Shown: one piece after another, positions 46,437 through 55,604 of the stretch | Layout: each line of letters begins with the position of its first letter | How positions within the stretch are numbered: the first letter of the stretch is position 1 | DNA from: Devosia ginsengisoli | Lineage (GTDB): Bacteria > Pseudomonadota > Alphaproteobacteria > Rhizobiales > Devosiaceae | DNA length: 64,000 nucleotides | Assembly: GCF_024707105.1 (NCBI RefSeq) | Contig: NZ_JANQAJ010000002.1 | Location: forward strand, 48,872 to 112,871 | Reading direction: 5' to 3' | The notes under the pieces: generated by a model | The model's input: the letters and a program-made list of their open reading frames with translations, nothing else | Database searches by the model: none | What the model was told of the DNA's origin: nothing | Translations under genes and position numbers: made by a program

Positions 46437-46883
46437 GTGATCATTCCGGGACGCCTGCGAGCGCTGGTGGCAGACGACAACGCCTATGCGCGCGCCATTT
46501 CGTCGGCCAGCCTGACCAAGCTGGGCGTGGGCGAAGTGGTGGAGGCCGATGGCGGAGCGGCCGCCCTGCTCCACCTGATGAGCGCACCGTTCGACCTTGT
46601 GCTGATGGACTGGTACATGCCCGATGTGAGCGGCGCGGGCGTGATGACGGTGCTGCGCGACCCACGATTCGGGGCGGCGGCGGCCACCCCTGTCATCCTG
46701 ATGACGGCCTATGCCAGCCGGGACAATGTCCTGCGGGCGCGCCAGCTCGGTGTCAACGAAGTGCTGGTGAAGCCCTTCCCACCGACCAGTTGGGAACGGC
46801 GCTTGGCCGCGTGCTGGGCGAGGCCAGCCGGGCGGCGGGCGATGACTCGGTGTATCTGTAGCACGCGATCTCCCGACCTTTAG
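46437..46883 (+). CDS. Stand-alone response-regulator receiver protein, end frameshifted
   Basis: CheY-like single receiver domain: LRALVADDNAYARAISSASL (acidic pair), DLVLMDWYMPDVSG (phospho-Asp), VILMTAYASRDNV and the conserved Lys in VLVKPFP. After KPFP the frame as written ends in an Arg-rich tail; the expected TDQLGTALGRVLGEA is in the next frame, ending at 46861. One extra C at 46779-46781 restores it. The start is GTG 46437 with GAGGG about 8 nt upstream. The output partner is unknown. Confidence 0.82.
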   Translation: MIIPGRLRALVADDNAYARAISSASLTKLGVGEVVEADGGAAALLHLMSAPFDLVLMDWYMPDVSGAGVMTVLRDPRFGAAAATPVILMTAYASRDNVLRARQLGVNEVLVKPFPPTSWERRLAACWARPAGRRAMTRCICSTRSPDL

Positions 46884-46914
46884 AATTCCGCTAACCAACA
46901 CTGAGATCAGTGGC

Positions 46915-46922
46915 TTAACCAT
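46915..46922. promoter_or_regulatory. CtrA half-site-like sequence
   Basis: TTAACCAT, the known alphaproteobacterial CtrA half-site sequence, 83 nt upstream of the transpeptidase start codon at 47005. A single 8-mer can occur by chance; the same 8-mer also precedes the pseudokinase gene. Confidence 0.3.
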
Positions 46923-47004
46923 GCCGCTTCACGGCGTGTTGGCCCTTTTGCGGCAGTCTTGCAGCCAAAGCCGGTGAGGGCCGGCGCAGAATGTGGGGAT
47001 TGCC

Positions 47005-47629
47005 ATGAACGGAATGAAAGCAGCCGGCAAGGGTGTGCTGGCGCTGGTGGTTTCGCTGTCGGCGCTGCTGCCGGCATAGGGCGCGGGATTGCAGCCGGGC
47101 TGGCGCTTCCGCGCCGCCGCCCGGCGTCATCATCACCCAGGGCACGCCGCGCCATGCGCTGGCGCTGCAGGCCAATATGCAGGTCAACCCGATCTATCTG
47201 CGCCAGATCGTGCCCTACGAGACCCGTGAGCGCAGTGGCACTGTGGTCATCGATACGGGGGCGCATTTCCTCTATTTCGTGCTCGGCGGCGGACGGGCGC
47301 TGCGCTATGGCATCGGGGTAGCGCGATCGGGATTTGAATGGCGCGGCACGCACCAGATCACCCGCAAGGCCGAATGGCCGGGCTGGACTCCGCCGGCCGA
47401 AATGCTGAAGCGCCAGCCGGACCTGCCGCGCCACATGGAAGGCGGGCCGAACAATCCGCTGGGCGCGCGGGCGCTCTATATCGGCTCGACCCTCTATCGC
47501 ATCCACGGCACGACCGAGCCATGGACCATCGGGCAGAATGTGTCGTCGGGCTGCATAAGGCTGACTAACGCCGATGTGATCGACCTTTACGAACGCGTCC
47601 AACTTTATACGAAGGTGGTGGTCCTTTAA
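47005..47629 (+). pseudogene. L,D-transpeptidase (ErfK/YbiS type), N-terminus disrupted
   Basis: Makes 3-3 peptidoglycan cross-links or tethers envelope proteins. The catalytic domain is intact in one frame from about 47124: VVIDTGAHFLYFVLGGGRAL, the HG motif in LYRIHGTTEPWTIG, and the active-site NVSSGCIRL with Cys. The likely signal peptide (MNGMKAAGKGVLALVVSLSA) is in a different frame and ends at a TAG at 47077. At least two small indels between 47070 and 47120 separate it from the domain. Sequencing error is possible. Confidence 0.85.
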
Positions 47630-47683
47630 TAAGGATTTTCCAGCAGAGTCAGCCCGCCTCGCCAAGGGGCAGAGAATTCATGG

Positions 47684-49485
47684 GTGCTCCGCGTCATGTA
47701 CCGATTCCTCGCACTGGCCAGCCGCTTCACGCGGGATGAGCGCGGCGCTTTCGCCGTGGTTTTCGGGCTCATGGCCATCGTGCTCATCGCGCTGGGTGGC
47801 GCGGTGGTGGATTATGTGGCGCTGCAGCAGGCCAAGAGCCGGGCCCAGGTCGCTCTCGACGCGGCAGCGCTGGCGTTGCAACCGCTGATTTTTAACGAAC
47901 CTGTCAATGAAGCGGATATCATGTCCAAGGCGCAGGACCTGTTGCGGGACCGGATCGGCACCGACTTCGACGTCGCATCCGAAGTGACCGACGTGCAGGT
48001 CAATGTCGATGCCGGGGCGCTGGCCATCGATGCCGAAATCAGCATGCCGACCATGTTCGTGACGCTGGTCGGAGTAGATCAATTGAACGCCCATTTGCGG
48101 TCGCAGGCCACCCGCAGGATGCTGGATGTTGAGGTGGTCATGGTGCTCGACAATTCGGGCTCCATGAGCGGCACGCCGATGAACAACCTCAAGACCGCTG
48201 CGTGCAATGCGGTCAATATCCTGTTCTTCGACCGCGATGGGTTGGGCTGTTATGTGCCGGCAGGGGCGACAGCAAATCCCAACGTGCGCATCGGCATCGT
48301 GCCGTTTACGTCGCTGGTCAATATTGGCACCCAGTTTTCCAATGCGCTCTGGCTGGACTGGAAGAGCGAGTCGCATCTGGCCGCCATGGGCTATATCCCG
48401 AATTTCGACGATGACGACGACGACACGACGCCCTTTACCGGCCCCGTGGATCGCCGGACGCTGTTTTCGGAAACGAACACGTCATGGCAAGGCTGCGTGG
48501 AAGCCCGCATTTCACCCTACGACACCACGGACGATCCGCCGGACATGGTATCGCGTCACTTCGTACCGCTCTTCTCACCGGATACGTACAACACCAACAA
48601 CAACTATATCTCGAACGACAGCGGCTCAGCCTGTTTTGCCAAAACCTGCACCCAGGTCGTGCAACGCAGTTGCAGCGGCAACAAGACCAACTGCAACGGC
48701 CCGCAATCCTACAGCTACACGAAGTCGGTAGCCGGCGTCAGCACGGCGGTCGCCACGAGCTGTATCCCCTCGGGCGCCTCGGCAGCTTCGACCACGACGA
48801 CCTACCCCAACAACAGCACGCAGGTCATCACGCGCGTCTACAATATCCCGCTGACCAACCGCGAGCGCCAGGATCGCCTCTGCAAGTACGAGGGGAAAAC
48901 CTGAGCGGTTCCAACACGAATTATGGCTGCCCCAGCGCGGCATTGTTGCCGCTGACCGACAATGCAGGCGCAATCCTGGCGCGCATCAACGCAATGGTAG
49001 CCAGTGGCAATACCAACATACAGCAGGGTACGGTCTGGGGCATGCATGCCCTTACCCCCGGAGAGCCACTGACCGAGGCCCTGCCCCAGGCTCCCGGGCG
49101 CGTTGCCAAAATTCTGATCGTGATGACCGACGGCAAGAACGAACCGCAATTGATATCATCGTCATCCGACATGAATGGCAGCGCCTATTATTCGTGGGGC
49201 TTCCGCTATGATGGACGGCTCGGACCGAAAAGCAGCGTGGATACGAGCGGCGAGGTGACCACCATCATGGATGAGCGCACCAAAGCGGCCTGCCAATATG
49301 CCAAGGAACATCGCGGGATCGAGGTCTATTCAATCGGGCTGGGTGCCAGCACGGCGACCAAGGTGATGCTGACCGCATGCGCCTCCAGTACCAGCCACGC
49401 CTATTTTCCCAACAATGCCAGCCAGCTCAACGAGGTGTTCCGCTCCATCGCGGCAAAGCTGTCGGCTCTGCGCCTGTCGCAGTAA
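47684..49485 (+). pseudogene. TadG-like von Willebrand factor A protein, one frameshift
   Basis: N-terminal TadE/G-type membrane segment (GAFAVVFGLMAIVLIALGGA) followed by a vWA domain with MIDAS motif DNSGSMSGTP. An Asn/Thr/Asp-rich middle with several Cys leads to a C-terminal half with ILIVMTDGKNEPQ and IEVYSIGLGAS. At 48892-48895 the G-run is one short, so the first frame stops at 48904; adding one G joins CKYEGE to NLSGSNTNYG. Total would be about 600 residues, usual for pilus-assembly TadG-related proteins. No other tad genes are nearby. Start GTG 47684 or ATG 47696. Confidence 0.87.
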
Positions 49486-49505
49486 CAATGCAATGCTGTG
49501 GGGAA

Positions 49506-49582
49506 TGGTACCGCCTCCCCGGATTGAACGGGGGACCTCTAGATCCACAATCTAGCGCTCTAACCAACTGAGCTAAGGCGGC
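49506..49582 (-). tRNA. tRNA-His (GTG anticodon)
   Basis: Folds as a complete cloverleaf: 7-bp acceptor (GCCGCCT with AGGCGGT, G1-U72 wobble), D-arm GCTCAGTTGGTTAGAGC, anticodon stem CTAGA/TCTAG with loop TTGTGGA (anticodon GTG), T-arm CCCCG TTCAATC CGGGG, then A73 and an encoded CCA. The base 5' of position 1 is T, so no G-1 is encoded, and the discriminator is A rather than C. Confidence 0.97.
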
Positions 49583-49703
49583 AAAGGCTCTGCGAGGGAT
49601 GGCGATAGGCCCGTCCCGAAAGCGGGCGGAACATAGGTCGAGAATCCCGGGATGACAAGCACCGATTTTGCCCATGGATGACTGGCCACATCCCGGCCAC
49701 GGT

Positions 49704-49711
49704 TTAACCAT
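49704..49711. promoter_or_regulatory. CtrA half-site-like sequence
   Basis: TTAACCAT, about 150 nt upstream of the pseudo-histidine-kinase gene. Chance occurrence cannot be excluded. Confidence 0.3.
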
Positions 49712-49794
49712 CCCATTGGAAGGAGCGGCCCTGGCGCAGTGCCGCACTGGACCCTGGGGGATGCACCCTATATTGAAGAAACCCTGAGGTTCCG

Positions 49795-49809
49795 GGCACA
49801 AATTGTGCC
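49795..49809. promoter_or_regulatory. Palindrome upstream of the pseudokinase gene
   Basis: GGCACAAATTGTGCC, perfect 7-bp arms with a 1-nt centre, about 50 nt before the start codon at 49862. The regulator is unknown. Confidence 0.4.
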
Positions 49810-49861
49810 GGAATGGCACGGAAAAGCCGGCCGCATCCCGAACGGAGAGACTTGAGCCTAT

Positions 49862-52423
49862 ATGGATGCTGACTGGATCACATCGCCAAGCGCCCGCCGC
49901 GTGCTGCAGCACGCCGAGGATTCGCGACCGGCCTGGCTGTGGTCGCAGGACGGGCAGCTCTTGCTCTGGCAGAATGCGGCGGCGCCGCTGTTCCTGGCCA
50001 AGCTGAAGAAGCATGGGCTGAAGCTGGCGCCACCGGCCGTACCGATCAAGGGGCAGGTTGCCCGCAATATAAGGCTCGGTTCGACCGGCCGCACCAGCCT
50101 GGCGCGCATCCAGTTCATCGCGGGCGACAAGCCGGCCTCGAGCACCTGCGCCACCACGCCATTGACCTGGCAGGACGGGCAGGCGGTGCTGCTGATCGTG
50201 GGCGTGGACCCTATCGCACCGGAAATCCTGGACGCAGCGCGTGGGCAGGAATCCGAGGACAGGCCGGATCAAGCCGACGAGCTCATGCCCCCTGCCCCGC
50301 ATGATGACCTTGCGGCGGCGCAGGATGCGTTGAGCGAGCCATCCGTAGAGCTGCCCGAACCGCGTGAGGTGGCGGCCGAACCGGCCGTTCCCGACGAGAA
50401 TGCCTTCGTGCGCGAGCTGGAAAACTGGCGCGATCCTGAACACGATGGCGAGCCAGCCCCTGAGGTTGCGGAAACCGCGGAACCGACGCCTGATGCTTCT
50501 GTTGCGCCCGAGAGCGCGGCACCGACGCTGAGCCGGCTGAGCCAACTGGTTGACCGGCTGGCATCTGACGATGCGCTATTCGCGCCGCTGACCGCGGCTG
50601 ACGATGCGCCACCTGCCCCGTCGGAAGAGCCGGAGACCGACATCGCGCCGGAAGCCGGGACCATATTCAAGGTCACCGGACGCGGCTTTGCGGCCACGGA
50701 GACCGGACCTGAACTGGACGAGGCGGAAGCCGATCTCCCCGATCTGGCAAGGCTCGATGGTGAAGCCGAGCCGGACATACCGGCCACCGAGCCTGCCGAG
50801 GAAACCGAGGCGGTGGAACGGCTGGCGCGCGAAATGGCGGAGCTGGCGCCTCAACCTGCTGCCGATGCGGAAGCCGTCGAGCGGGTGTCGCGCTACAATT
50901 TCGACGAGCTGTCGCGCATCCTCAACGATCGGGTCGGCGAACCGGCGCAGGCGCCCAAGCCACCGGCGGAAGCGCCCCGCAGCGGTGCGCTGATCAACCT
51001 GGGCGGGGAAACGCTGGTGCTCAACCGGCTGCCGCTGGGCATATTGGTGTTCCGCGACCAGCAGGTGCTGTTCGCCAATCGCGCCATTACCGAAATGGTG
51101 GGTTATGACTCGGTGGAAAGCCTGCGCGCGGCTGGGTTGGCAGCCGTATTTCCCGCCGCCGGGCCGGGCGAGCAGGATGCCGGGCCGGTCAACCATCTGG
51201 TGCAGCGTGACGGCACGCTGGTGCCGGTGACGGCGCGGTTGCAGTCCATTTCCTGGCAGGGCAAGCCGGCCCTGATGCTGTCGGCGAGCACGACCGAGGT
51301 CCGCACCGGACATGAAGCGGCGGTCAGCGCCTTTGCCCAGACCTTTGCCGAAATGCGCGGCGACGGCTTTTTCGAGGCGACGCGCGCCGGGATCATCAGC
51401 GCCATAACCCCGCGCAGCGCCAATCTGCTGCGGATCGATGGCATGCTGGAAGGCAAGGCGCTATCGGCGCTGGTGACGGGCGACGAAGTGGAGGCGCTGC
51501 GCGCCTTCCTCGAGCGGCCGGCCCGCTTCGCCGAAACCGCCCGCCCCTGCCTGACATTGCGTTCGGCCTCGGGCGCGGCCGAGATCACGCTGTTCGCCCA
51601 GGGCCAGGCCGGGGTGATTGCCGGCTATTTCGGCTTCATCCGAGCGCGCGAGACGGCGCCGGCGCGACTGACCGGCCCGGCCGAAGCCGACCCGGCGCTG
51701 CTGGCGCGCATCAGCCGTGGCGTGCGCCGGCCGCTCAATACCATTATAGGCTTTTCGGACCTGATCCGCTCGGAAGCCTTCGGTGCGCTGAAGAACGAGC
51801 GCTATGAAAGCTATGCGCAGGACATCACCACTGCCGGGCACGAGATTGCCGCGCTGGTGGACGAGCTGGACGATTATGCGCGGCTGCGCGACGGGCGCTA
51901 CCTGCCGCAGCGCGCCAGCATCGAATTGACCAGCCTGCTGGAAAGCTGCGTGCTCCGTATCCGCCAGCAGGCGAGCGGCGCCCGCGTCATCGTGCGCAAT
52001 GCCATTTCCGAAAACCTACCACGCATCACCGCCGATCGCGCATCGCTGGCGCAGGCGGTGCTGAACCTGCTGGCCAGCGCCATCGACCAGACGCCGACCG
52101 GCGGCGCGGTGGTGATTTCAGCGCAGCGCGAGGACGATGGCGGCATTGCCGTGCATGTGCGCGACAGTTCGACCAATGCGGTGGATATGGCCGAGCGGTT
52201 CGTGGTGTTCCGCGACGGCATCGGCCGCGACGGGCAGATGATGACCCCGGTCCGATCCAGCGTCGGGCTGGCGCTGACGCGGTCCTTGCTGGCGGTCAAC
52301 GCCTTCTCGCTTTCGGTCGACCCCGCGGGGGAACAGGGCATGCTGTTCACGCTGATCATCCCCGCCGACCTGGTGGAACGGCCAGCCCTGCCACCGGCAT
52401 CGACGGATAATCCCCAAGTCTGA
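49862..52423 (+). CDS. PdhS/PleC-like PAS sensor pseudo-histidine kinase
   Basis: 853 residues. An N-terminal domain (about 1-125) is followed by a Glu/Pro/Ala-rich acidic linker (about 130-370), a PAS domain (LPLGILVFRDQQVLFANRAI), and a HisKA-HATPase-like half. The dimerisation helix FGALKNERYESYAQDI is typical of the PleC/DivJ/PdhS cell-cycle kinases. The phospho-acceptor His of SHEIRTPLN is replaced: ISRGVRRPLN near residue 618. The N-box reads LLASAIDQTPTGG (Asn lost), and the G1 and G2 boxes are degraded (VRDSSTNAV, RSSVGLALT). It should not autophosphorylate and may act as an allosteric partner, as DivL does. Confidence 0.85.
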   Translation: MDADWITSPSARRVLQHAEDSRPAWLWSQDGQLLLWQNAAAPLFLAKLKKHGLKLAPPAVPIKGQVARNIRLGSTGRTSLARIQFIAGDKPASSTCATTPLTWQDGQAVLLIVGVDPIAPEILDAARGQESEDRPDQADELMPPAPHDDLAAAQDALSEPSVELPEPREVAAEPAVPDENAFVRELENWRDPEHDGEPAPEVAETAEPTPDASVAPESAAPTLSRLSQLVDRLASDDALFAPLTAADDAPPAPSEEPETDIAPEAGTIFKVTGRGFAATETGPELDEAEADLPDLARLDGEAEPDIPATEPAEETEAVERLAREMAELAPQPAADAEAVERVSRYNFDELSRILNDRVGEPAQAPKPPAEAPRSGALINLGGETLVLNRLPLGILVFRDQQVLFANRAITEMVGYDSVESLRAAGLAAVFPAAGPGEQDAGPVNHLVQRDGTLVPVTARLQSISWQGKPALMLSASTTEVRTGHEAAVSAFAQTFAEMRGDGFFEATRAGIISAITPRSANLLRIDGMLEGKALSALVTGDEVEALRAFLERPARFAETARPCLTLRSASGAAEITLFAQGQAGVIAGYFGFIRARETAPARLTGPAEADPALLARISRGVRRPLNTIIGFSDLIRSEAFGALKNERYESYAQDITTAGHEIAALVDELDDYARLRDGRYLPQRASIELTSLLESCVLRIRQQASGARVIVRNAISENLPRITADRASLAQAVLNLLASAIDQTPTGGAVVISAQREDDGGIAVHVRDSSTNAVDMAERFVVFRDGIGRDGQMMTPVRSSVGLALTRSLLAVNAFSLSVDPAGEQGMLFTLIIPADLVERPALPPASTDNPQV

Positions 52424-52429
52424 CGCTGC

Positions 52430-52448
52430 TTTTTGCCGCAGGCAAAAA
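52430..52448. other. TTTTTGCC/GGCAAAAA inverted repeat after the pseudokinase gene
   Basis: Perfect 8-bp arms around GCA, 7 nt past the stop codon. Not a classic terminator, because the T-run is on the upstream arm and A's follow on the plus strand. Confidence 0.5.
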
Positions 52449-52622
52449 ACTGGATCGGGGCGATCAGCTAATCACCTGATTTTGCTGGGATAAGCACTTC
52501 CTCATTTGAACGGTTCTAGACTTCAAGTCTTTGATATCGTTGAGCAATATTGACTCCGACAGGCTTTGAGTGGCAATGCCCGATGGCCGCGGGACCTTGA
52601 CCCCGCTTTTGGAGAAACGAAC

Positions 52623-53669
52623 ATGACCAAGACCACGCGCCTTGCCGTCGCCCTGCTCAGCTCTGTTGTCCTGACCGGGGTCGCCGCCCCGGCCTTTGCC
52701 CAGAGCGGGGAAGTGAACATCTACAGCTATCGCGAACAAAGCCTGCTGCAGCCGCTGCTGGACCGGTTCAGTGCCGAAACCGGGACCAAGGTCAATGTGC
52801 TCTATGCCGGCGACGGATTGCTGGAACGCGTCGCGGCCGAGGGCGAGCTGTCGCCCGCCGACGTGGTGCTGACTGTCGATATCGGCAACCTGGTCGGCGC
52901 CGAGGAACAGGGCCTGACCCAGCCGATCACCACGCCTGTGCTCGATGAGCGCGTGCCGGAAGCCTTCCGCGACGATGACGATAACTGGACCGCGCTGTCG
53001 CTGCGCGCCCGCGTGTTCTACGTGTCCAAGGATCGCGTCGACGCCACGGCGCTGAGCTATGACGACATCACCAAGCCGGAATGGAAGGGCCGCATCTGCA
53101 CCCGTGCCGGCGACCATGCCTACAATATCGGGCTTATTGCGCAACGGATTGCTGAACACGGACTGGACGAGACCCGCACCTGGCTGACCGCCGTGCGTGA
53201 CAACCTGGCCTATCCGCCGACCGGCGGCGACCGCGAAGGCGTCAAGAACATCCTGGCCGGCACCTGCGATCTCTCCATCACCAACACCTATTACATGGGT
53301 GCGATGCTCAACAACGAAGCCGAGCCGGAACAGAAGGAATGGGCTGCCTCGGCACGCATCATCTATCCCGACTTCGACGGTGACGGCACACAGGTCAACG
53401 TGGCGGGCGGCTTCATCGCCAAATATGCGCCCAACCCGGCGAATGCCAATGCGCTGATCGCCTTCCTGCTGTCGGACGAGGCCCAGGGCATCTATGCCGA
53501 CACCAATTACGAATTCCCGGTGGTGCCGTCGGTGTCGCCGTCCGAACTGACGCTGAGCTGGGGCGAGTTGAAGCCGGTGAGCACGCCGCTGGTGGACGTC
53601 GCCGCCCACCGCGCCGAAGCCGCCGCGCTTGTCGATGAACTCAAGTTCAACGAAGGTGCGCAGAACTAG
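52623..53669 (+). CDS. Ferric iron ABC transporter substrate-binding protein (FbpA-type)
   Basis: Periplasmic Fe(3+)-binding protein of the AfuA/FbpA family. 348 residues with a signal peptide ending AAPAFA. The mature protein starts QSGEVNIYSYREQSLLQPLL, typical of the family; SITNTYYMGAM carries the adjacent-tyrosine iron site and VNVAGGFIAKYAPN follows. The ATG at 52623 has GGAG about 8 nt upstream. The permease gene follows after a repeat block; no ATPase gene is adjacent. Confidence 0.92.
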   Translation: MTKTTRLAVALLSSVVLTGVAAPAFAQSGEVNIYSYREQSLLQPLLDRFSAETGTKVNVLYAGDGLLERVAAEGELSPADVVLTVDIGNLVGAEEQGLTQPITTPVLDERVPEAFRDDDDNWTALSLRARVFYVSKDRVDATALSYDDITKPEWKGRICTRAGDHAYNIGLIAQRIAEHGLDETRTWLTAVRDNLAYPPTGGDREGVKNILAGTCDLSITNTYYMGAMLNNEAEPEQKEWAASARIIYPDFDGDGTQVNVAGGFIAKYAPNPANANALIAFLLSDEAQGIYADTNYEFPVVPSVSPSELTLSWGELKPVSTPLVDVAAHRAEAAALVDELKFNEGAQN

Positions 53670-53692
53670 GACTTGCAATTTCCAACACTCTC

Positions 53693-53785
53693 GGTGTCAC
53701 CCCGGCGAAGGCCGGGGTCCATCCTGAGATCTATTCGTTGGACAACATCTCAGGATGGATTCCGGCCTGCGCCGGAATGACATGG
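53693..53785. repeat. Inverted repeat pair between fbpA-type and permease genes
   Basis: A forward unit (about 53693-53732, gtcaccccggcgaaggccgg) and an inverted relative (about 53745-53782) occupy the 123-bp gap. They could form a hairpin that reduces read-through from the binding protein to the permease, as other processed intercistronic repeats do. Confidence 0.8.
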
Positions 53786-53792
53786 TGGTTGT

Positions 53793-55448
53793 TTGACGGT
53801 TCGGAAAACAGCAAGAGGTAAAAAAACCGGCGGGGCAGTTGCCCTGCCGGTCGTTGCGTTTCTGCTGGCCGGCCTGATGGGCCTGCCGATCATCTGGCTC
53901 GGCTGGTCGGCGCTGGCTTCCGTGGGCGGCAGCAATGGGCTGGCGGCCAATATGCTGCCGACGGCCCTGCGCGAGACCGGCTTGCTGATGGTGTCGGTCG
54001 GGGTGGTGACCGGCTGCGTCGGGCTGGTCGCGGCCTGGCTCGTGACGCATTACGATTTTCCCCTGCGGCGGCTGTTCGACTGGGCGCTGGTGCTGCCGCT
54101 GGCGGTGCCGACCTATCTCGCGGCTTATAGCTATGTGGAATTCCTCGGCTTTCCGGGGCCGATCCAGACGCTGTTGCGCACCTTCAATGGCGCCAAAACC
54201 CTGCAGGATTACTGGTTTCCCGACATCAGGAGCGACTGGGGGGCGGTGATCGTGCTGTCCAGCGTGCTCTACCCCTATGTCTATGTGGCCTGCCGGGCGT
54301 TTTTCCTGATGCAGTCGGCCAGCCTCAATATCGCCGCCCGCACGCTGGGGGCCGGCGGCATGCGCACCTTTTTCGCCGTAACGCTGCCGCTGTCGCGGCC
54401 GGCGCTGGTGGTGGGGGTGACGCTGGCGATGATGGAGGTGGTCAACGATCTGGGCGCGGTGCAGTATTTCGGCATCAACGCCATCACGGCCATCATCTAT
54501 TCGACATGGATCAACCGTTCGGATTTCGGCGGGGCGGCACAACTGGCGGTGACGGTCGTGCTGGTCATCGGCCTGCTGATCGCGGCCGAGCAGCGGGCGC
54601 GGCGGGACCGGGTCTATCTGGCGCATCGCGACAGCCGCGTGCCGCCGGCGCGCGAGCCGTTGCAGGGCGGACGGCGCTGGGCGGCCTTCGGCTTCTGCCT
54701 GCTGCTGCTGGCGCTGGGCTTCGGCATTCCAGTGGGACAACTGACCTATCTGGCCTTCCGGATCGTGCTGCCCGAAACCGTCGCCATGACCGTGGCGGCT
54801 CTGGTGCCCACGGTGATCCTGGCCGGGCTGGGTGCGCTGATTACCGTGATCGCGGGGCTGATTGCGGCCAAGCTCGCGCATCGTTCGGGCACAGGCGCCA
54901 GGGGCGCCATACGGCTGGCGACGCTGGGCTATGCCATTCCCGGCACGGTGCTGGCGCTGGGGCTGCTGCAACCGCTGGGCCAGGCGGACCTGTGGTTCAA
55001 CCGCCTGACCATGGCGCTATGGGACTGGCGGCCGGGGCTGATCCTGTCGGGCTCGATGGCGGCCCTGCTCTATGTCTATGCCATCAGGTTCCTCGCCGTG
55101 AGCCACTCGACCATCGACGCGGCGATGAAGAAGCGCGGCGATTCCATGCTGCATGCCGGGCGGGTGCTGGGCGTGCGTGGGCCGGGACTGCTGTTCAGGA
55201 TCGACCTGCCGACGCTGATGCCGGCTTTGCTGAGCGCGGCGACGCTGGTTTTCGTCGAAATCGTCAAGGAATTGCCGGCCACGCTGCTGCTGCGGCCGCT
55301 CGGCGTCGATACGCTGGCGACACTGGTCTATATGCGGGCAAATGTGGGGCTTTTTGCCCAGGCAGCGCTGCCGGCGCTGTTTATCGTGCTGGCGGGGCTG
55401 ATCCCGGTCATTCTTGCTACGCGGCTGGGTGATCGTAGGAAAGTATAA
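53793..55448 (+). CDS. Ferric iron ABC transporter permease (FbpB-type, fused two-domain)
   Basis: 551 residues with 12 membrane helices: two BPD_transp_1 units in one chain, as in FbpB/SfuB. The EAA-type loop of the first half is NIAARTLGAGGMRTFFAVTL, and of the second DSMLHAGRVLGVRGPGLLF. Iron-transport-type FVEIVKELPATLLLRPLG is conserved. The start is TTG 53793 (TTGACGGTTCGG); no in-frame ATG exists before the first helix. The ATPase (FbpC) gene is not in the window. Confidence 0.92.
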   Translation: MTVRKTARGKKTGGAVALPVVAFLLAGLMGLPIIWLGWSALASVGGSNGLAANMLPTALRETGLLMVSVGVVTGCVGLVAAWLVTHYDFPLRRLFDWALVLPLAVPTYLAAYSYVEFLGFPGPIQTLLRTFNGAKTLQDYWFPDIRSDWGAVIVLSSVLYPYVYVACRAFFLMQSASLNIAARTLGAGGMRTFFAVTLPLSRPALVVGVTLAMMEVVNDLGAVQYFGINAITAIIYSTWINRSDFGGAAQLAVTVVLVIGLLIAAEQRARRDRVYLAHRDSRVPPAREPLQGGRRWAAFGFCLLLLALGFGIPVGQLTYLAFRIVLPETVAMTVAALVPTVILAGLGALITVIAGLIAAKLAHRSGTGARGAIRLATLGYAIPGTVLALGLLQPLGQADLWFNRLTMALWDWRPGLILSGSMAALLYVYAIRFLAVSHSTIDAAMKKRGDSMLHAGRVLGVRGPGLLFRIDLPTLMPALLSAATLVFVEIVKELPATLLLRPLGVDTLATLVYMRANVGLFAQAALPALFIVLAGLIPVILATRLGDRRKV

Positions 55449-55604
55449 CAACGCGACCTGCTGCCATGTTAGTGGCGATCCCCTATATCTCGCGCCATGG
55501 GAGCCGGAGCCTCATGCGCCGGCGGGTTCGACGTCTATCGGATGCGCAGAAATCCGGGCGACGAACTGACTGGCGGCGCGGCCGCCAAAATCGGGAGTTA
55601 TCCT

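Noticed and set aside
52430..52448. TTTTTGCC/GGCAAAAA as a terminator for the pseudokinase gene
   Set aside because: The T-run precedes the stem rather than following it on the plus strand, so it is listed only as an inverted repeat.
52500..52620. Possible iron-responsive (RirA or Irr) box before the FbpA-type gene
   Set aside because: Fragments such as GGTTCTAGA and TTGAGCAATATTGAC do not match the known boxes well enough.
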